Below are positions 25,980-34,506 of a DNA stretch of 64,000 nucleotides, piece after piece. The position numbers were made by a program, and so were the translations under genes. The stretch's first letter is position 1. The number at the start of each line of letters is the position of its first letter. The notes below the pieces were generated by a model, which was not told where the DNA came from, ran no database searches, and saw only the letters and a program-made list of their open reading frames with translations. The DNA comes from Nucisporomicrobium flavum (GTDB lineage: Bacteria > Actinomycetota > Actinomycetes > Mycobacteriales > Micromonosporaceae): assembly GCF_016464385.1 (NCBI RefSeq), contig NZ_JADMLH010000008.1, forward strand, positions 129,688 through 193,687, read 5' to 3'.

Positions 25980-26939
25980 GTGGACGAGGTCCGAAACCTG
26001 ATCATCATCGGCTCGGGACCGTCCGGATATACCGCGGCGCTCTACGCGGCCCGGGCCAACCTCAAGCCGCTCGTCATCGAGGGCGTTCAGTCCGGCGGCG
26101 CGCTCATGACCACCACCGAGGTGGAGAACTTCCCGGGGCACCCCGAGGGCATCATGGGCCCCGAGCTCATGGACAACATGCGCAAGCAGGCCGAGCGGTT
26201 CGGCGCGGAGTTCATCACCGACGACGTCACCCGGGTCGAGCTGACCGACAAGCCCACCGAGGCAGGCACCGAGGGGCTCAAGACCGTCTGGGTCGGTGAC
26301 AAGCAGTACTTCGCCCGCGCGGTCGTCCTCTCCACCGGTTCCGCGTGGCGGCCGCTGGGCGTCCCCGGCGAGCAGGAGCTGCTCGGCCACGGTGTCTCGT
26401 CCTGTGCCACCTGTGACGGCTTCTTCTTCCGCGGCCAGCACATCATCGTGGTCGGCGGTGGCGACTCCGCGATGGAGGAGGCCACCTTCCTGACCCGGTT
26501 CGCCGAGACCGTGACGATCGTGCACCGGCGCGACTCGTTCCGCGCTAGCAAGGTGATGCAGCTGCGCGCGATGAACAACGAGAAGATCAAGGTCGAGTGG
26601 AACTCCGTGGTCGAGGAGGTCCTCGGCGCCGACGGCAAGGTCTCCGGCGCCCGGCTGCGCAACGTGCAGACCGGCGAGACCAAGGTCCTCGACGTCACCG
26701 GCGTGTTCGTCGCGATCGGCCACGACCCCCGCAGCGAGCTGTTCAAGGGCCAGGTCGAGCTGGACGACGAAGGCTACGTGAAGGTCGACCACCCGAGCAC
26801 CCGCACCAACGTCCCCGGCGTGTTCGCCGCGGGTGACCTCGTCGACCACACCTACCGTCAGGCCATCACCGCCGCCGGCACCGGCTGCGCGGCCGCGCTG
26901 GACGCCGAGCGCTTCATCGCATCTTTCGTCGAGCTGTAA
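25980..26939 (+). CDS. trxB: Thioredoxin-disulfide reductase
   Basis: FAD enzyme that reduces thioredoxin with NADPH. 319 residues from GTG 25980 (DEVRNLIIIGSGPSGYTAALYAAR) with GAGGAG upstream. It has an FAD GxGxxG motif near residue 11, the redox pair CATC (Cys142, Cys145), the NADPH motif VGGGDSAMEEA, and the C-terminal FAD motif FAAGDLVDHTYRQAITAAGTG. The frame stays open 14 codons further up, but the GTG matches the family start. trxA follows after 14 bases. Confidence 0.96.
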   Translation: MDEVRNLIIIGSGPSGYTAALYAARANLKPLVIEGVQSGGALMTTTEVENFPGHPEGIMGPELMDNMRKQAERFGAEFITDDVTRVELTDKPTEAGTEGLKTVWVGDKQYFARAVVLSTGSAWRPLGVPGEQELLGHGVSSCATCDGFFFRGQHIIVVGGGDSAMEEATFLTRFAETVTIVHRRDSFRASKVMQLRAMNNEKIKVEWNSVVEEVLGADGKVSGARLRNVQTGETKVLDVTGVFVAIGHDPRSELFKGQVELDDEGYVKVDHPSTRTNVPGVFAAGDLVDHTYRQAITAAGTGCAAALDAERFIASFVEL

Positions 26940-26953
26940 ACCAGGAGGTCCTA

Positions 26954-27277
26954 GTGGGAGCAACCAAGGCCGTCACCGACGCCACCTTCGCCAGTGACGT
27001 GCTGCAGTCCGACAAGGTCGTCCTTGTCGACTTCTGGGCCGAGTGGTGCGCACCGTGCAAGAAGGTCGACCCGCTGCTGGCGGAGATCGCCACCGAGATG
27101 GGTGACAAGGTCGAGATCGTGAAGGTCAACATCGACGAGAACCCGGAGACGGCCCGCGCCTACCGGGTCATGTCGGTGCCGACCCTCACCCTGTTCAAGG
27201 GCGGCGAGCCGGTGAACTCGGTCGCCGGCGCGAAGCCCAAGGGCGCGCTGGTCAACTTCATCGAGTCCGCGCTCTGA
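26954..27277 (+). CDS. trxA: Thioredoxin
   Basis: 107-residue disulfide reductant. The active site WCAPC is present at Cys32 and Cys35 (DFWAEWCAPCKKVDP), and the cis-Pro loop reads MSVPTLTLF. GTG start after AGGAGG. It completes the trxB-trxA operon, the equivalent of Rv3913-Rv3914, and is closed by a strong terminator. Confidence 0.97.
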   Translation: MGATKAVTDATFASDVLQSDKVVLVDFWAEWCAPCKKVDPLLAEIATEMGDKVEIVKVNIDENPETARAYRVMSVPTLTLFKGGEPVNSVAGAKPKGALVNFIESAL

Positions 27278-27289
27278 CCCAGGCACTAT

Positions 27290-27321
27290 GACGCCCCGCA
27301 TTCCGATGAATGCGGGGCGTC
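27290..27321 (+). terminator. Terminator after trxA
   Basis: GACGCCCCGCATTC (27290-27303) and GAATGCGGGGCGTC (27308-27321) form a perfect 14-bp stem with a four-base loop. Only a weak T content follows (CGCTCT). Confidence 0.8.
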
Positions 27322-27454
27322 GCTCTGCGCGAGGTCACCCCCGCGTGATTCCCCGCACGGAGCGCCCGTCGCCGCCGGGCCAAGTCAGACCCCGGGGAGT
27401 ACGCTCCGGGAGTTGCCCTCAGCACTACCCCCCTCAGTTGTTAGGGAGCCGCGC

Positions 27455-28606
27455 GTGCGTTCGATCCGACGTGGAGACACCGGACCGGCCGTCGAGGAGA
27501 TCCGTTCGATCCTGGTCGGGCTCGACCTGCTGGACACCGGCGGTACCGAGTTCGATTCGGCGACCGAGACCGCCGTACGGGCCTTCCAGCAGAGCCGCGG
27601 GCTGGGCGTCGACGGCCTCGTCGGCCCCGAGACCTGGTCGGCGCTGGACGGGGCGCGGTGGAAGCTCGGGGCGCGAACCCTCTTCCACTCCGTACCGACG
27701 TCGCTGGTCGGCGAGGACGTCCGGACGCTGCAGGAGCGGCTGCTCGAGATGGGCTTCGACACCGGCCGCGCCGATGGGATCTACGGTCCGCGGACGGCCC
27801 GGGCGGTCGCCCAGTTCCAGCGCGAGGTCGGCCTGACCCCGGACGGCTCCTGCGGCCCGCAGACGATGAAGGCGCTACGCCGGCTCGGCCGCAAGGTCGT
27901 CGGCGGGCGCCCCAACTGGCTGCGCGAGGCCGAAGCGTTCCGGCAGTCCGGGTCCAGCCTCGTCGGCAAGACGATCGTCATCGACCCCGGCCACGGCGGC
28001 CCCGAAGACCTCGGCGTGGTCGTCCCCGACGGGCAGCTCCGCTGGACCGAGGCCGACCTGGCCTTCGACATCGCCACCCGGCTCGAGGGCCGGCTCGCGG
28101 CGGCCGGCATGCGGGTGCACCTGACCCGCGGCCCGTCCCCGGCCCAGTCGATGACCGGCCAGGAGCGCGCGGCCCTCGCCAACAGCCTCGGCGCGGACCT
28201 GCTCATCTCGCTGCACCTCGACGGGCACGACAACCCGGCCGCGGACGGCGTCGCGACGTACCACTACGGCACCGGCAACGGCGTCACGTCGACAGTGGGG
28301 GAGCGGCTCGCCAACCTGGTGCAGCGCGAGGTCGTCGTCCGTACGGGCATGCGCGACTGCCGCATCCACGCCAAGACGTGGGAGCTGCTGCGGTTCACGC
28401 GGATGCCGGCCGTACGGGTGGAGCTGGGTTATCTGACGTCGCCGGTGGACCGGGAGCGGCTGATCGACCCGATGTTCCGGGAGCAGATCGTCGAGGCGGT
28501 GCTCGCGGCGGTGCAGCGGATGTACTACCCGGTGGAGGCGGACGTCCCGACCGGGTCGATCGATGTGCGGCAGTTGCGGCTGGCGTTGGCGTCGCGGAAC
28601 TCCTGA
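27455..28606 (+). CDS. cwlM: N-acetylmuramoyl-L-alanine amidase-like protein CwlM
   Basis: 383 residues from GTG 27455 after TAGGGAG. Two peptidoglycan-binding repeats (residues 5-65 and 85-145) carry the VRAFQQSRGLGVDGLVG-type motif. An Amidase_3 domain follows with zinc-ligand segments IDPGHGG (about residue 178), a central Glu/His region and the VELGYLTSP motif. No signal peptide is visible, consistent with mycobacterial CwlM, which acts in the cytoplasm as a regulator of MurA. Its position after trxA matches Rv3915. Confidence 0.92.
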   Translation: MRSIRRGDTGPAVEEIRSILVGLDLLDTGGTEFDSATETAVRAFQQSRGLGVDGLVGPETWSALDGARWKLGARTLFHSVPTSLVGEDVRTLQERLLEMGFDTGRADGIYGPRTARAVAQFQREVGLTPDGSCGPQTMKALRRLGRKVVGGRPNWLREAEAFRQSGSSLVGKTIVIDPGHGGPEDLGVVVPDGQLRWTEADLAFDIATRLEGRLAAAGMRVHLTRGPSPAQSMTGQERAALANSLGADLLISLHLDGHDNPAADGVATYHYGTGNGVTSTVGERLANLVQREVVVRTGMRDCRIHAKTWELLRFTRMPAVRVELGYLTSPVDRERLIDPMFREQIVEAVLAAVQRMYYPVEADVPTGSIDVRQLRLALASRNS

Positions 28607-28615
28607 CCGCGTTTG

Positions 28616-28629
28616 GTTTCATGTGAAAC
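28616..28629. promoter_or_regulatory. parS variant after cwlM
   Basis: GTTTCATGTGAAAC differs from the perfect parS palindrome GTTTCACGTGAAAC at one central base. It lies ten bases after the cwlM stop and its right arm overlaps the terminator stem. Confidence 0.6.
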
Positions 28630-28657
28630 GGCGGCCCCGACATGGGGCCGCCGTTTT
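28626..28657. terminator. Bidirectional terminator between cwlM and the GNAT gene
   Basis: AAACGGCGGCCCC (28626-28638) pairs with GGGGCCGCCGTTT (28644-28656) around a five-base loop, with T-runs on both strands. It separates two converging genes and shares its first four bases with the parS variant. Confidence 0.85.
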
Positions 28658-28694
28658 CGTGTCGTTGCCCGCTTGGGGCGGCCAGCCCTGGCGG

Positions 28695-29360
28695 TCAGCT
28701 CGGGGTGGAGCTGGTTGCGGTGGCCGGGCGGACCGGGCGGAGGAGAGCGTCCGGGCTCATCGACCCGAGCAGCTTCTCCAGCGCGTACTCGACGTCCGAC
28801 TTCCACGACAGCGCGGTACGCAGCTCCAGCCGCAACCGCGGATACCGGGGGTGCGGGCGTACCGTCTTGAAGCCCACCGACAGGAAGAAATCGACCGGGG
28901 CGACGCAGCCTTCCTCGCCCTCGCCGGCCTCCCCGAACTTCGCGTCGCCGAAGGCCTCGATCGCCTTCACGCCCCGCTTCGTGAGGTCACGCGCGACGCC
29001 CTGCACGAGCATCCGGCCCAGCCCGCCGCCCGCGAAAGCGGGGACGACGTGCGCGGTCATCAGCAGGGCGGCGTCGGCGCTGACCGGGGAGGTGGGGAAC
29101 GCCATCGACCGCGGGACGTACGCGGGCGGCGCGAACATGACGAAGCCGGCCGGCATGCCGTCGACGTACGCGAGCTTGCCGCAGGACCCCCACTCCAGGA
29201 GGGTCTGCGACACCCATGCTTCCTTCTCGAGCGCCGGATCACCGGAGGCGCACGCGCGCTCGGCGGAAACCGGGTCCAGTTCCCAGTAGACGCAGGCCCG
29301 GCACGGACGGGGCAGATCCTCGAGCGTGTCGAGGGTCAAGTTGACCAGGCGTCGCGACAT
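28695..29360 (-). CDS. GNAT family N-acetyltransferase
   Basis: 221 residues. The acetyl-CoA-binding region is visible as LLMTAHVVPAFAGGGLGRMLVQGVARDLTKRG near residues 98-130, followed by the FFLSVGFKTVRPH end motif of the GNAT fold. An N-terminal cysteine pair lies in CRACVYWEL, an uncommon addition. M. tuberculosis has a GNAT gene (Rv3916c) in the same orientation between cwlM and parB. The substrate is unknown. Confidence 0.85.
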   Translation of the reverse strand: MSRRLVNLTLDTLEDLPRPCRACVYWELDPVSAERACASGDPALEKEAWVSQTLLEWGSCGKLAYVDGMPAGFVMFAPPAYVPRSMAFPTSPVSADAALLMTAHVVPAFAGGGLGRMLVQGVARDLTKRGVKAIEAFGDAKFGEAGEGEEGCVAPVDFFLSVGFKTVRPHPRYPRLRLELRTALSWKSDVEYALEKLLGSMSPDALLRPVRPATATSSTPS

Positions 29361-29619
29361 TGGCGGGACCCCTTGATGGTGTCGATGAGCGTTTCCGGAC
29401 TCCGCGGCACGGTCCTGCTCACGTGCTCGTCCGCGCCCCCGGACGGATCCTACGCCGCAATCGGCTTGAACGGGAGCGGATCGGACTCCATCGGGTGGGT
29501 GGCTGAAGTGAGTGAACGAGGCGCAGCCGTCCCGCGCTGTGAAGAGAAACAGCTACCTCCTGCGCCCCGCGTCTAGCATGGACGCCGATGTGCCCAGCTA
29601 CCGGACGAGGTGAAGCTCC

Positions 29620-30921
29620 ATGACCGGCACGACCCAAGATGATTACACCGATCGCTATGCGCGACGGGTCCGCGGGATGACGACCTCCGAGATCCGCGCC
29701 CTCTTCGCCGTCGCCAGCCGTCCCGAGGTGGTGTCGCTGGCCGGCGGGTCGCCGTACATCGCGGCGCTGCCGTTGGACGCCGTCGGCGAGATGATGAGCA
29801 AGCTTGCCACCGACATGGGTACGACCAGCCTCCAGTACGGCATCGGGCAGGGCACGGTCGAACTCCGCGAACGCATCTGCGAGGTCATGACGCTCTCCGG
29901 CATCGACGCCTCGAACGGCGCGTCCCCGGACGATGTGGTGGTGACCGTCGGCGGTCAGCAGGCGCTCGACCTGGTGGCACGGCTGTTCCTGGACCCGGGC
30001 GACGTGGTGCTCGCCGAGGGGCCGACGTACGTCGGCGCACTCGGCGTGTTCCAGGCCGCCCAGGCACAGGTGCGGCACATCGCCATGGACGCCGACGGTC
30101 TCGTCCCGGCGGCCCTCGAGGCAGCGATAGCAGAGGCAGGTGGGAGGGCCAAGTTCCTCTACACCATCCCGACGTACCAGAACCCGGCCGGCGTCACGCT
30201 GACCGAGGAGCGCCGGGAGGAGATCCTCGACATCTGCGAGCGCCACGGGCTGCTGGTGGTCGAGGACGACCCGTACGGAATGCTCAGCTTCGAGGGTGAG
30301 GCGCCGCGGCCGCTGCGCGCCCGCCGCCGCGAGGGCGTGTTCTACCTGAGCACGTTCTCCAAGACCTTCGCGCCGGGGCTGCGGGTCGGGTGGATCCTGG
30401 CTCCCCATGCCGTACGCGAAAAGCTGGTCATGGCGTCCGAGGCGAACATCCTGTGCCCGAGCGCGTTCGCCCAGGGCGCCGTGACGCAGTACCTGTCCAC
30501 CATGCCGTGGCGCGAACAGATCAAGACGTACCGCGAGATCTACCGCGAGCGCCGGGACGCCCTGCTCGACGCGCTCGAGGATCTGATGCCGGCGGGCACC
30601 ACCTGGACGCGTCCGGACGGCGGCCTGTTCGTGTGGGCGACGCTGCCCGAGGGCCTCGACTCGAAGGCAATGATGCCGCGCGCCATCGCCGCGCGGGTCG
30701 CCTATGTGCCGGGCACCGGCTTCTACGCCGACGGCACCGGCACCGACAGCCTGCGGCTCAACTTCTCGTTCCCGGCACCCGAGCGCATCCGCGAGGGCGT
30801 GCGCCGGCTGGCCGGGGTGATGGAGCAGGAGCTTGCGATGCGCGCGGTCTTCGGCCCCACCACTCCGCACCGCCGTCGTGGCCCGGCCGGCGCGGACGCT
30901 CCCGGTCCCGACTTGGCATGA
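29620..30921 (+). CDS. PLP-dependent aminotransferase (fold type I)
   Basis: 433 residues. The class I/II aminotransferase fold is shown by SLAGGSPYIAALP, the PLP loop near TVGGQQALDL, VVEDDPYGML and the lysine motif STFSKTFAPGLRVGW, where the Lys forms the aldimine. It resembles 2-aminoadipate aminotransferase/MocR-type enzymes without a regulatory domain; the substrate cannot be fixed from sequence. The stop codon overlaps the start of the ligase gene by four bases, so the two are translationally coupled. Confidence 0.88.
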   Translation: MTGTTQDDYTDRYARRVRGMTTSEIRALFAVASRPEVVSLAGGSPYIAALPLDAVGEMMSKLATDMGTTSLQYGIGQGTVELRERICEVMTLSGIDASNGASPDDVVVTVGGQQALDLVARLFLDPGDVVLAEGPTYVGALGVFQAAQAQVRHIAMDADGLVPAALEAAIAEAGGRAKFLYTIPTYQNPAGVTLTEERREEILDICERHGLLVVEDDPYGMLSFEGEAPRPLRARRREGVFYLSTFSKTFAPGLRVGWILAPHAVREKLVMASEANILCPSAFAQGAVTQYLSTMPWREQIKTYREIYRERRDALLDALEDLMPAGTTWTRPDGGLFVWATLPEGLDSKAMMPRAIAARVAYVPGTGFYADGTGTDSLRLNFSFPAPERIREGVRRLAGVMEQELAMRAVFGPTTPHRRRGPAGADAPGPDLA

Positions 30922-31892
30922 TCACATCCATGGGTACGTCCACAGAACCGCATGTCCTCGTCCTCGCCGGCGGCCTCTCGTACGAGCGTGACGTCTCCCT
31001 TCGTTCGGGCCGCCGCGTCCTCGACGCCCTGCGCGCGGTGGGCGTCTCGGCGGAGATGCGCGACGCGGACGTGTCCCTGCTGCCGACGCTCCACGAGGAC
31101 CCCCCGGACGCGGTGGTGATCGCACTCCACGGCGCGACCGGCGAGGACGGTTCTCTGCGCGGCGTACTGGATCTGTGCGGGGTGCCGTACGTCGGCTGCT
31201 CGGCGTCGGCATCCCGCCTCGCCTGGGACAAACCCTCGGCCAAATCGATGCTGCGCGAAAAAGGCATCCGTACGCCGGACTGGGTGGCCCTGCCCCACGA
31301 CCGCTTCTCGGAACTGGGCGCGGTGGCCGTCCTGGATCGCATCGCCGACCGCCTCGGCCTGCCGCTGATGGTCAAGCCGGCCCAGGGCGGCTCCGGCCTC
31401 GGAGCATCCGTCGTCCGCGAGGCGACGGCCCTCCCGGCGGCGATGGTGGGCTGCTTCGCGTACCACTCGACGGCGCTCGTGGAGAAGTACGTGGCCGGCA
31501 TGGACGTGGCGGTCTCGATCGTCGACCTGGGCGAGGGCCCGATCGCCCTCCCACCGGTGGAGATCGTGCCGAGGAACGGCGTGTACGACTACGCAGCCCG
31601 GTACACGGCTGGGCTGACTACGTGGCACACCCCTGCTCGGTTGTCCCCATCGGTTGCATCATCCGTAGCCAGTACGGCCTTGGCGGCGCACGAGGCGTTG
31701 GGGTTGCGGGACCTTTCGCGGGTCGACCTGATCGTCGACGCGGAGGGGGTGGCCCACGTGCTTGAGGTGAACGTGTCGCCTGGGATGACGGAGACTTCGC
31801 TGCTTCCGTTGGCGGTGCAGGCTGGGGGGTTGGACCTGGGGAAGGTTCTGGCTCAGGTTGTGGGGTCGGCTATCGCTCGCGGGCGTGGCTGA
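30918..31892 (+). CDS. D-alanine--D-alanine ligase-like ATP-grasp protein
   Basis: 324 residues from ATG 30918; an in-frame ATG at 30930 is also possible. The N-terminal domain has VLVLAGGLSYERDVSLRSG and ALHGATGEDG, and the ATP-grasp core has PLMVKPAQGGSGLGASVV and the metal-ligand end VAHVLEVNVSPGMTE. It therefore probably joins D-Ala or a related amino acid in wall synthesis. It is coupled to the upstream aminotransferase, which suggests a shared amino-acid substrate. Whether it is the main Ddl or a paralogue cannot be told here. Confidence 0.85.
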   Translation: MITSMGTSTEPHVLVLAGGLSYERDVSLRSGRRVLDALRAVGVSAEMRDADVSLLPTLHEDPPDAVVIALHGATGEDGSLRGVLDLCGVPYVGCSASASRLAWDKPSAKSMLREKGIRTPDWVALPHDRFSELGAVAVLDRIADRLGLPLMVKPAQGGSGLGASVVREATALPAAMVGCFAYHSTALVEKYVAGMDVAVSIVDLGEGPIALPPVEIVPRNGVYDYAARYTAGLTTWHTPARLSPSVASSVASTALAAHEALGLRDLSRVDLIVDAEGVAHVLEVNVSPGMTETSLLPLAVQAGGLDLGKVLAQVVGSAIARGRG

Positions 31893-32060
31893 GCCTTCCC
31901 GGCGCGTGGGCGAACCTTCCCGGCGTGGGCGTGGGTGAGCCTTCCCGATCCGCGGGCGAACCTTCCCGGCGTGGGCATGGGTGAGCCTTCCCGATCCGCG
32001 GGCGAACCCTTCCCGGCGCGGGCGTGGGCGTGGGCATGGGTGAGCCTTGCCGGTACGTGG
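31889..32060. repeat. Tandem repeat after the ligase gene
   Basis: Units beginning GTGAGCCTTCCCGATCCGCG occur at 31935 and 31981, with a related unit before (31889) and a decayed one after (32040). Unit length is 46-59 bases because of inner GGGCGTGGGCATGG duplications. No gene is seen between this array and the stop codon of the gene ending at 32273. Confidence 0.75.
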
Positions 32061-32272
32061 CGCGAGTCTTCTCGGGCACGGAGGTGTGGTGAGTCTTCGC
32101 CGACGCGGATGGTCATGATGAGGGGTGGGGTAGGGCTGGCTTGAGCTTCGGCTCTCGACTGCGCTGCCCCACCTGCGCTTCTCCTACGTGAGCAGCCTCC
32201 TGCGCGGCCGCCCTTCGCGACGCCGACCGGCGTAATGCTGGGCCCAAGCGCCACGAACGTCGGCGTCTGCGA

Positions 32273-33964
32273 TTAGGCGTCTCGGATCTGAGCGCTGCTC
32301 TCCTCGGCGGAGGGTTCGGTCGGCTGGGCGGGCGAAGCAGTGGGCGGAGCGGATTGCTCAGCCGGGTTGGCCAGCGAAGAAGTGTGGAGGGCAGATCGCT
32401 CAGCCGGATGGGCGGCCGACTCAATCGGCGCCGCCGGTTGGTCCAGGGTCCTCGCGTAAGCCGTCAAGTTCTGGGTCTGACCCTCATCGAAGGTGCGACG
32501 AGCGGAGTCGGTGAGATCGGCCGTGTCTCGGTCTTTCGCTGCTTGAGCGGGCGGGGTGCTCGGGTTAAGTGACTCGTGAGGGCGGTCCCGTCCCGCGGCT
32601 CTCTCCGCTCCAGCGTTCCCCGTCTTTCCGTCGGTCGTGCTCTCTCCAGGTTCGTCGCTTCGGGCGTCAGTCCCGGTCCCGCCGACGCTGCCGTCTTCCC
32701 CGGCGCTCCCACCTCGCAGCGCGCTCCCTTGTCCGAGCCGGCTCCCGCGTTCCTGCGCGCTCCCGCCTTCCTGCTCGCTCTCGCGTTCCTGCGCGCTCCC
32801 ACCTTCCTGCTCGCTCTCGCGTTCCTGCGCGCTCCCGCCTTCCGCCAGGCGCCCGCCTTCCGGCGCGCTCCCGCCTTCCACCAGACGCCCGGCCGCCGGC
32901 GCGCTTCCGCTTCCCGGCGTGCTTCCGGGTCCGGCCGCGCTACCACTTTCCGGCGGACCCTCACCTTCCAGCGCGCTCCCGCGTCCGGCCGCGCTACCAC
33001 CTTCCGGCGGGCTCTCGTCGCCCGGCGCGCTCCCGCGTTCGCCATCCGGCGCGCCCGTGCCTTCCTGCGCGGTCTCGGAATTCCGCGCGGCCTCGAGCTC
33101 CGAGTCGTCACCGATATCGATCCGGCTGTCCCCGGCGGCCTTCCCGCCTTCGACCGCCTTCCGCCGATCCACGGCGTCTACGTCCTCCGCGGCTTGCTCA
33201 TTGGTGGCCGCCGCGACATCTTCCGGCCCCGGCGCCCGCTCCGACATCTCGACCGCAGCTGTCGGGAGCCTGATCTCGGTAGTGCCATCTGCGTCGCCCT
33301 GGCCGCCAACCTCCGCCGGATCCATCGCATCGTGATTCCGCGTAGCCCCGGAGACGGTGGCGTCGTTGCTGAACGTGGACGGAGATTCCCAGTGGATGTG
33401 AGGTGGCTCGGCAATGGCACGACCACCGAACTCCGCGAGCCACGCCGCGACGAGGGCCAGGTTCCCGCGCCACTGCTCCTCGGGGATGACGGGGAGAATG
33501 TCGTCCCACAGCGACAGGAACGTGCCGCGGAGCTGGAGTCGTCCGTAGGGCCGCGCCAAGAACCACATGTGCAGGTGCGCGGAGCCGTCACCCCACCGGT
33601 TCACGTGGACTCGCGCGACCCCGTCGAGTGAGCGGATCGCCCGCTCGAGGCGTACGGTCATGACTCCGAGCTCGGCGGCCAACAGGTTCGGCAGGTCGCC
33701 GAGGTCGAGGTGCGATCGGCACTCCAGGATCAGGACCATCGGAAGCCCGGTCGGCCGGTCCATCGCCCGGACACGCCACCGCTCACTGACCCAGATGTAC
33801 GAGTCATCGGGAGTGTTGCAGGCGACGCAGTCCCCAGCATCCTCGCCGCTGCGCGGAGGCTCGACGTCGACGGGGTCGGCCAGGCGCTTGACCCGCATGT
33901 CGCCCTCGAAAGGGAACGAGGGCCACCGCGTGAACTCGGGAAGCGAGGGGCTGTACTCAGGCAC
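32273..33964 (-). CDS. HIT-like domain protein with long repetitive acidic tail
   Basis: 563 residues from a GTG at 33964 (PEYSPSLPEFTRWPSFPF). Residues 40-190 look like a histidine-triad domain: a CxxC pair (Cys46, Cys49), IWVSERWRVRAMDRP, and VHVNRWGDGSAHLHMWF, where His130 and His132 fit the triad but the third position is Trp. From about residue 210 on, the protein is Glu/Gly/Ser/Ala-rich, with six-residue periodic repeats (GGSAQERESEQE) between about 365 and 440. The tail is probably disordered. The frame continues to a TTG at 34102 without a ribosome site. Confidence 0.75.
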   Translation of the reverse strand: MPEYSPSLPEFTRWPSFPFEGDMRVKRLADPVDVEPPRSGEDAGDCVACNTPDDSYIWVSERWRVRAMDRPTGLPMVLILECRSHLDLGDLPNLLAAELGVMTVRLERAIRSLDGVARVHVNRWGDGSAHLHMWFLARPYGRLQLRGTFLSLWDDILPVIPEEQWRGNLALVAAWLAEFGGRAIAEPPHIHWESPSTFSNDATVSGATRNHDAMDPAEVGGQGDADGTTEIRLPTAAVEMSERAPGPEDVAAATNEQAAEDVDAVDRRKAVEGGKAAGDSRIDIGDDSELEAARNSETAQEGTGAPDGERGSAPGDESPPEGGSAAGRGSALEGEGPPESGSAAGPGSTPGSGSAPAAGRLVEGGSAPEGGRLAEGGSAQERESEQEGGSAQERESEQEGGSAQERGSRLGQGSALRGGSAGEDGSVGGTGTDARSDEPGESTTDGKTGNAGAERAAGRDRPHESLNPSTPPAQAAKDRDTADLTDSARRTFDEGQTQNLTAYARTLDQPAAPIESAAHPAERSALHTSSLANPAEQSAPPTASPAQPTEPSAEESSAQIRDA

Positions 33965-34104
33965 GCCGCTGACCCTAATGCAGGCGACACGGCACTGTCC
34001 CGGGTCAATTTCCCACCGAACCCGCCACCGCGACCTCGTCCGTTCAGCCACCCGCCATCCGTCGACGAACGTCACCGTCGCCCTACGCCGAGACACCCCC
34101 AAAG

Positions 34105-34126
34105 TTATCCACAGAAGTTATCCACA
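34105..34126 (+). promoter_or_regulatory. Two perfect DnaA boxes beside parS
   Basis: TTATCCACA occurs at 34105-34113 and again at 34118-34126, 13 bases start to start, the same spacing as the pair at 21981. TGTGGATAC near-matches lie at about 34173 and 34266. A parS site begins ten bases after the second box. Confidence 0.75.
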
Positions 34127-34135
34127 GGCCCGCCG

Positions 34136-34149
34136 GTTTCACGTGAAAC
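34136..34149. promoter_or_regulatory. parS site
   Basis: Perfect GTTTCACGTGAAAC palindrome, the actinobacterial ParB binding site, ten bases from a DnaA box. Confidence 0.9.
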
Positions 34150-34213
34150 GCCATGTCGCAGGCCTGTGCACCCTGTGGATACCGCGGTGTACGACCTCCC
34201 ACCCATAGGCGCC

Positions 34214-34227
34214 GTTTCACGTGAAAC
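34214..34227. promoter_or_regulatory. parS site
   Basis: Second perfect GTTTCACGTGAAAC, 78 bases from the first, so the two could nucleate ParB together. Confidence 0.9.
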
Positions 34228-34399
34228 GGCAGACGCGATCGTTGTCAACAAGGTCACACACAGCTTGTGGATACTGTCGCCGACCGATGTAGCGTTCCCT
34301 GCCGGTACATGATGCGGGCTGGCAGGAGAGCGACATCCGCCAGTACAGCAGGCACCCAGTGCAGCAGCGCCCAGGCAGGCCGACCGAGGCGCCGACAGC

Positions 34400-34506
34400 A
34401 CCAAGCCGGCAGCGCCCACGCCAGCAGCACCCGAGCCAGCAGCACCAAGCCGGCAGCACCCGAGCCAGCACCACCCGAGCCAGCAGCAGCCGAGCCAGCA
34501 GCAGCA
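34400..34506. repeat. 15-bp minisatellite
   Basis: Units of the form CGAGCCAGCAGCACC and AAGCCGGCAGCACC repeat about seven times and end in runs of CAG/AGC. The array is open in more than one frame only because of its composition; no gene is supported. Confidence 0.75.

Noticed and set aside
33595..33612. Further parS-like site around TTCACGTGGAC
   Set aside because: Only the CACGTG core and one arm match; too degenerate to count.
33965..34102. Extending the HIT-like protein to a TTG at 34102
   Set aside because: No ribosome site, no similarity in the added residues, and the start would touch the DnaA-box cluster; the GTG at 33964 gives the expected N-terminus.
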